Of a DNA stretch of 64,000 nucleotides, positions 61,357 through 64,000 are shown piece by piece. Below the pieces are notes generated by a model that did not search any database, was not told the DNA's origin, and saw only the letters and a program-made list of their open reading frames with translations. Source of the DNA: Glandiceps talaboti (lineage: Eukaryota; Hemichordata; Enteropneusta; Spengelidae); the NCBI RefSeq assembly GCF_964340395.1, contig NC_135555.1, positions 27,678,725 through 27,742,724 on the forward strand, in the 5' to 3' direction. Both the position numbers and the translations under genes were made by a program. Positions within the stretch are counted from its first letter, which is position 1, and every line of letters starts with the position of its first letter.

Positions 61357-63586
61357 AACAGCAGAAGAGACTGTGTCTGATTTAGCAAAACATTTGTCAG
61401 ACTTGCATTCAGTAGCCCAGGATATTGACATTAACCCTGACTTTGTACATTTTGGCCAGATCAAAACACATATGAAAGATAGAGCTATTGTAGAAACTAA
61501 AGTAACAAGATTGTTAACAGAGAAGAAAGAAGTGGACTTACAAGAACATGAACCTAACTGGGAGAATTTGTCTGACTCTGAGAAAGCCAAGAAATACAAG
61601 ATTTTTGGTTTTACATGTGCTGCACACAAGTGTCAAAATGTAGCTGCAGCTATGAGCAAGTCAGCTTTAAACTATCTTAAGTACAAACAGTGTGGAAATA
61701 GAGGTATGATCGGTGCCCAAGCCCACATCTATGCAACAGATAAGTTACTCTGTACTGAAAGTAAGAAAGAGTATGCACAGGGAAAGGAGTTCAAAGGTTT
61801 TTCTCTTGCTCATGATGAACTTGATAACGATGCTCAGAAATTGTTCAAACCTATTGTTGGTAACAGGTTTCTGATATTCTTTCATAATGCAATACCATGC
61901 TTTGTTGGCCGTAACATGATTCAACTGTATCTCATGGATAAACGAGAACAGAAGGGGACTCTGAATAGACTTGAAACAGCAGTTAATGATGGTTACTTTG
62001 ATAGGAATGTCATGGCGGAAGAAAGAGCCTATGGGATACTGTATTATGAGGTGTGCTTGCCCCTCATGGATATGGCTGTGAAAGTGAAAAACCCACTTGA
62101 AATGAATGTGTACTACCAACATATGTATGACAAGTTGATGGTGTGGAGTGAGGATGCCTCTTCCCTATTTGATGGATCAGCCAGTATGTGGCCTGACATA
62201 GAAAGGTGTCAAATGCTTACTCGGTACATAGAAGTCATCAGGCAACCACAGGATACAGACCAATGCGTTCGTGAGCTTTTGAAAGTGATGTGTGAAGCTG
62301 GTGCAAAGAAGTTGAAAGACCATGCAATGGAGCATCTAGCTGGTGGAGAATATGCCCAACCAACTCGAGAGGCTGAAATAGCAGCTAATCTTGTCGGAGA
62401 TGCTACCAATCTATGCGTTGAACAAGACTTTGGCATTCTTGCACAACAGCAACATGTTGCACCTGCATCAAACCCTTTGACTTTACAGTGTATGGTACGT
62501 GCAAAGCAAGACGCACCTGCACAATGGCTTCAACAACAATCGTATGAGAAACAGATGAAATTATGTGCTGCAGCACGCAAAGGAGCGTCAGCGTTACGGA
62601 ATAAATGGGGGACAAAAGAAACACAGTTAAAACGTCTGTATGAACAAGAAAAGCCTCGGCGTGAACAGAAGAAAAGAAAGCTGGCTATGGCAACAAGGAG
62701 AAGGGCAGAAAAAAGGAGACAGACAATGAGAAAGTTCAGAGATGGAAAATTTGTAACAAATGTAAGGAAACTAAATAACATGACATCTAATGCCTTATCA
62801 GACCAACTGCAGCTGTGGGCAAGTCTCGATGATTTAGATGTTCATGTAGAATCAGCCGAAAAATTGCGTGGACGAAGTAAATTGACCCGTGATAGGAAAA
62901 ATCATCTTCTGAAAGAATTGATCATGAAAAACAACAATATCTTCAGTGATGCCATGAACGCTCTTCCATTAAGTATGTACATACAAAACCATAGACGTAA
63001 TATATCTGATGTATCAACAGGTTCATCTGATGATGACTTACCATTGAGTGCTATTGCACAACATATAAACCGTGAAGATGAATCAGGTGATTCATCAGAA
63101 CACTTACCATTGAGTGTGATTGCACAACATATAAACCGTGAAGATGAATCAAGTGATTCAACAGAACACTTACCATTGAGTGTGATTGCACAACATATAA
63201 ACCGTGAAGATGAATCAAGTGATTCAACAGAACACTTCCCATTGAGTGTGATTGCGCAACATATAAACCGTGAAGATGAATCAAGTGATTCAACAGAACA
63301 CTTACCATTGAGTGTGATTGCACAACATATAAACCGTGAAGATGAATCAAGTGATTCAACAGAACACTTCCCATTGAGTGTGATTGCACAACATATAAAC
63401 CGTGAAGATGAATCAAGTGATTCAACAGAACACTTACCATTGAGTGTGATTGCACAACATGGTAAGTGCTCTGATGAATCAAGTGTTTCATCAGAGCACT
63501 TACCGTTGAGTGAACTGAAACAGCAGACATGTAATTATAATGTATACAGTGGGTCATCCGAGGAGGATGTCCAAAACATCAACTAA
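61352..63586 (+). CDS. Transposase-like gene, continuation in the +1 frame
   Basis: A 744-codon open frame with no good start of its own; it reads NETAEETVSDLAKHLSDLHS straight on from the previous frame. HMKDRAIVETKVTRLL carries a conserved-looking Asp (61478-61480), and FGFTCAAHKCQNVA a His/Cys pair. GMIGAQAHIYATDKLLCTES, RFLIFFHNAIPCFVGRN and AEERAYGILYYEVCLPLMDM follow. A basic stretch (EQEKPRREQKKRKLAMATRR) resembles a nuclear signal. The last ~170 residues hold acidic 22-residue repeats. Joined to the first frame, the product would be about 1,330 residues. Lack of other lesions suggests a young or functional copy, or a sequencing error at the break. Confidence 0.7.
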   Translation, partial: NETAEETVSDLAKHLSDLHSVAQDIDINPDFVHFGQIKTHMKDRAIVETKVTRLLTEKKEVDLQEHEPNWENLSDSEKAKKYKIFGFTCAAHKCQNVAAAMSKSALNYLKYKQCGNRGMIGAQAHIYATDKLLCTESKKEYAQGKEFKGFSLAHDELDNDAQKLFKPIVGNRFLIFFHNAIPCFVGRNMIQLYLMDKREQKGTLNRLETAVNDGYFDRNVMAEERAYGILYYEVCLPLMDMAVKVKNPLEMNVYYQHMYDKLMVWSEDASSLFDGSASMWPDIERCQMLTRYIEVIRQPQDTDQCVRELLKVMCEAGAKKLKDHAMEHLAGGEYAQPTREAEIAANLVGDATNLCVEQDFGILAQQQHVAPASNPLTLQCMVRAKQDAPAQWLQQQSYEKQMKLCAAARKGASALRNKWGTKETQLKRLYEQEKPRREQKKRKLAMATRRRAEKRRQTMRKFRDGKFVTNVRKLNNMTSNALSDQLQLWASLDDLDVHVESAEKLRGRSKLTRDRKNHLLKELIMKNNNIFSDAMNALPLSMYIQNHRRNISDVSTGSSDDDLPLSAIAQHINREDESGDSSEHLPLSVIAQHINREDESSDSTEHLPLSVIAQHINREDESSDSTEHFPLSVIAQHINREDESSDSTEHLPLSVIAQHINREDESSDSTEHFPLSVIAQHINREDESSDSTEHLPLSVIAQHGKCSDESSVSSEHLPLSELKQQTCNYNVYSGSSEEDVQNIN
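63030..63515 (+). repeat. 66-bp coding repeat (22 residues) at the protein C-terminus
   Basis: Six near-identical units HINREDESSDSTEHLPLSVI-AQ, flanked by degenerate ones (SSDDDLPLSAIAQ before; KCSDESSVSSEHLPLSE after). Units alternate HLPLS and HFPLS, pointing to duplication in pairs. The acidic/serine run next to a short hydrophobic core resembles SUMO-interacting motifs; that role is an inference. Confidence 0.85.
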
Positions 63587-64000
63587 TTTAAATAGTTGAT
63601 GTACATAATTGCTGTTTTACTGCTGGTAAACTATACACTCATCGGTGTGTTCTCTGGTAAATCACTAGATTCACCTTCACAGTAGCCTTGTGAAATCACA
63701 CCCATTGGTAGGTTACCATGAGTGAACGAATGAATGCCATGCTTGTTGAATAATGAACATTAAATGTTTGAAAACAGATTCCACTGTTATCGCAAACAGT
63801 ACACTTATACCACAATTGGTACCACAATTTATCAACTCTGATCATTTGCATAATGTGACTTTATCAGTTTTATTGTATTGGATAACTATAGCCATACATC
63901 AATAGCTTTCCTGTAAATTAATTACTATACCTGATTTGGTACCACAATTTATGTAACAATATCTACAAATAGAAACATGCAGTCTAAGTGCTTTGATGTT
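63587..64000. other. 3' flank, no further gene recognised
   Basis: AT-rich. 'GGTACCACAATTTAT' occurs twice (63821 and 63940). No AATAAA close to the stop; ATTAAA near 63757 could serve as polyadenylation signal. Confidence 0.4.

Noticed and set aside
60354-61629. Minus-strand Ser/Phe/Cys-rich ORFs opposite the transposase-like gene
   Set aside because: Antisense of a Lys/Glu-rich coiled-coil coding region; composition explains the lack of stops.
63051-63557. 168-codon minus ORF with HLIHLHGLYVVQSHSM repeats
   Set aside because: Antisense shadow of the 66-bp coding repeat; the repeat length is a multiple of three, so both strands stay open.

Overview
The window is animal genomic DNA: AT-rich, with very sparse protein-coding exons, canonical GT-AG splice sites, metazoan LINEs, pogo-like and piggyBac-like transposon remains, and several dense repeat families. 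The style suggests a marine invertebrate, possibly a deuterostome such as a lancelet or acorn worm. I cannot name the species from the sequence alone.

The main host gene is the middle part of an NSMAF/FAN orthologue on the + strand. FAN is the adaptor that couples the TNF receptor to neutral sphingomyelinase. Seven exons (14366-14479, 21521-21706, 27155-27226, 33736-33844, 36174-36267, 40991-41153, 54938-55092) join in compatible phases into 297 codons. They cover the end of the N-terminal region, the GRAM/PH-like domain and the first part of the BEACH domain. The 5' exons and the rest of BEACH plus the WD40 repeats are not seen. About 0.9 kb of coding sequence is spread over 40.7 kb; the introns hold almost everything else.

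Layout: 0-5.75 kb has a long-terminal-inverted-repeat (foldback-like) element at 1.58-4.73 kb. 5.75-14.25 kb is one huge 43-bp minisatellite with higher-order structure, interrupted by a SINE-like insert. 14.37-27.2 kb carries exons 1-3 among a hairpin-headed repeat (family A), LINE tails, a tandem duplication carrying a SAP-like ORF, and two minisatellites (35 bp and 29 bp). 27.2-41.2 kb carries exons 4-6, a dead pogo-like transposase, a dead LINE RT, a broken membrane-protein ORF and a possible LTR. 41.5-49.3 kb is a family-B element into which a nearly intact 4.5-kb CR1-like LINE (ORF1 + EN/RT ORF2) has inserted, with a visible 6-bp target duplication. 50-57.4 kb has more repeat copies, a 106-bp near-perfect palindrome and exon 7. 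57.4-63.6 kb has a piggyBac-like scrap and a two-exon transposase-like gene with a long coiled coil, one frame break and a 22-residue C-terminal repeat.

The most unusual observations are: (1) at least four sequence-unrelated repeat families share one layout, namely a terminal hairpin, a TCTG/TCCG/TG tract, an 'AAACTACTGG..GATTG..GAAATTTGGTG'-like block and, in three of them, 110-150 bp tandem units; (2) an exon end with its splice donor is duplicated four times in exact 60-bp, fully open units; and (3) the 43-bp array has no stop codon in any minus-strand frame and is built in a 43 to 351 to 1683 bp hierarchy.
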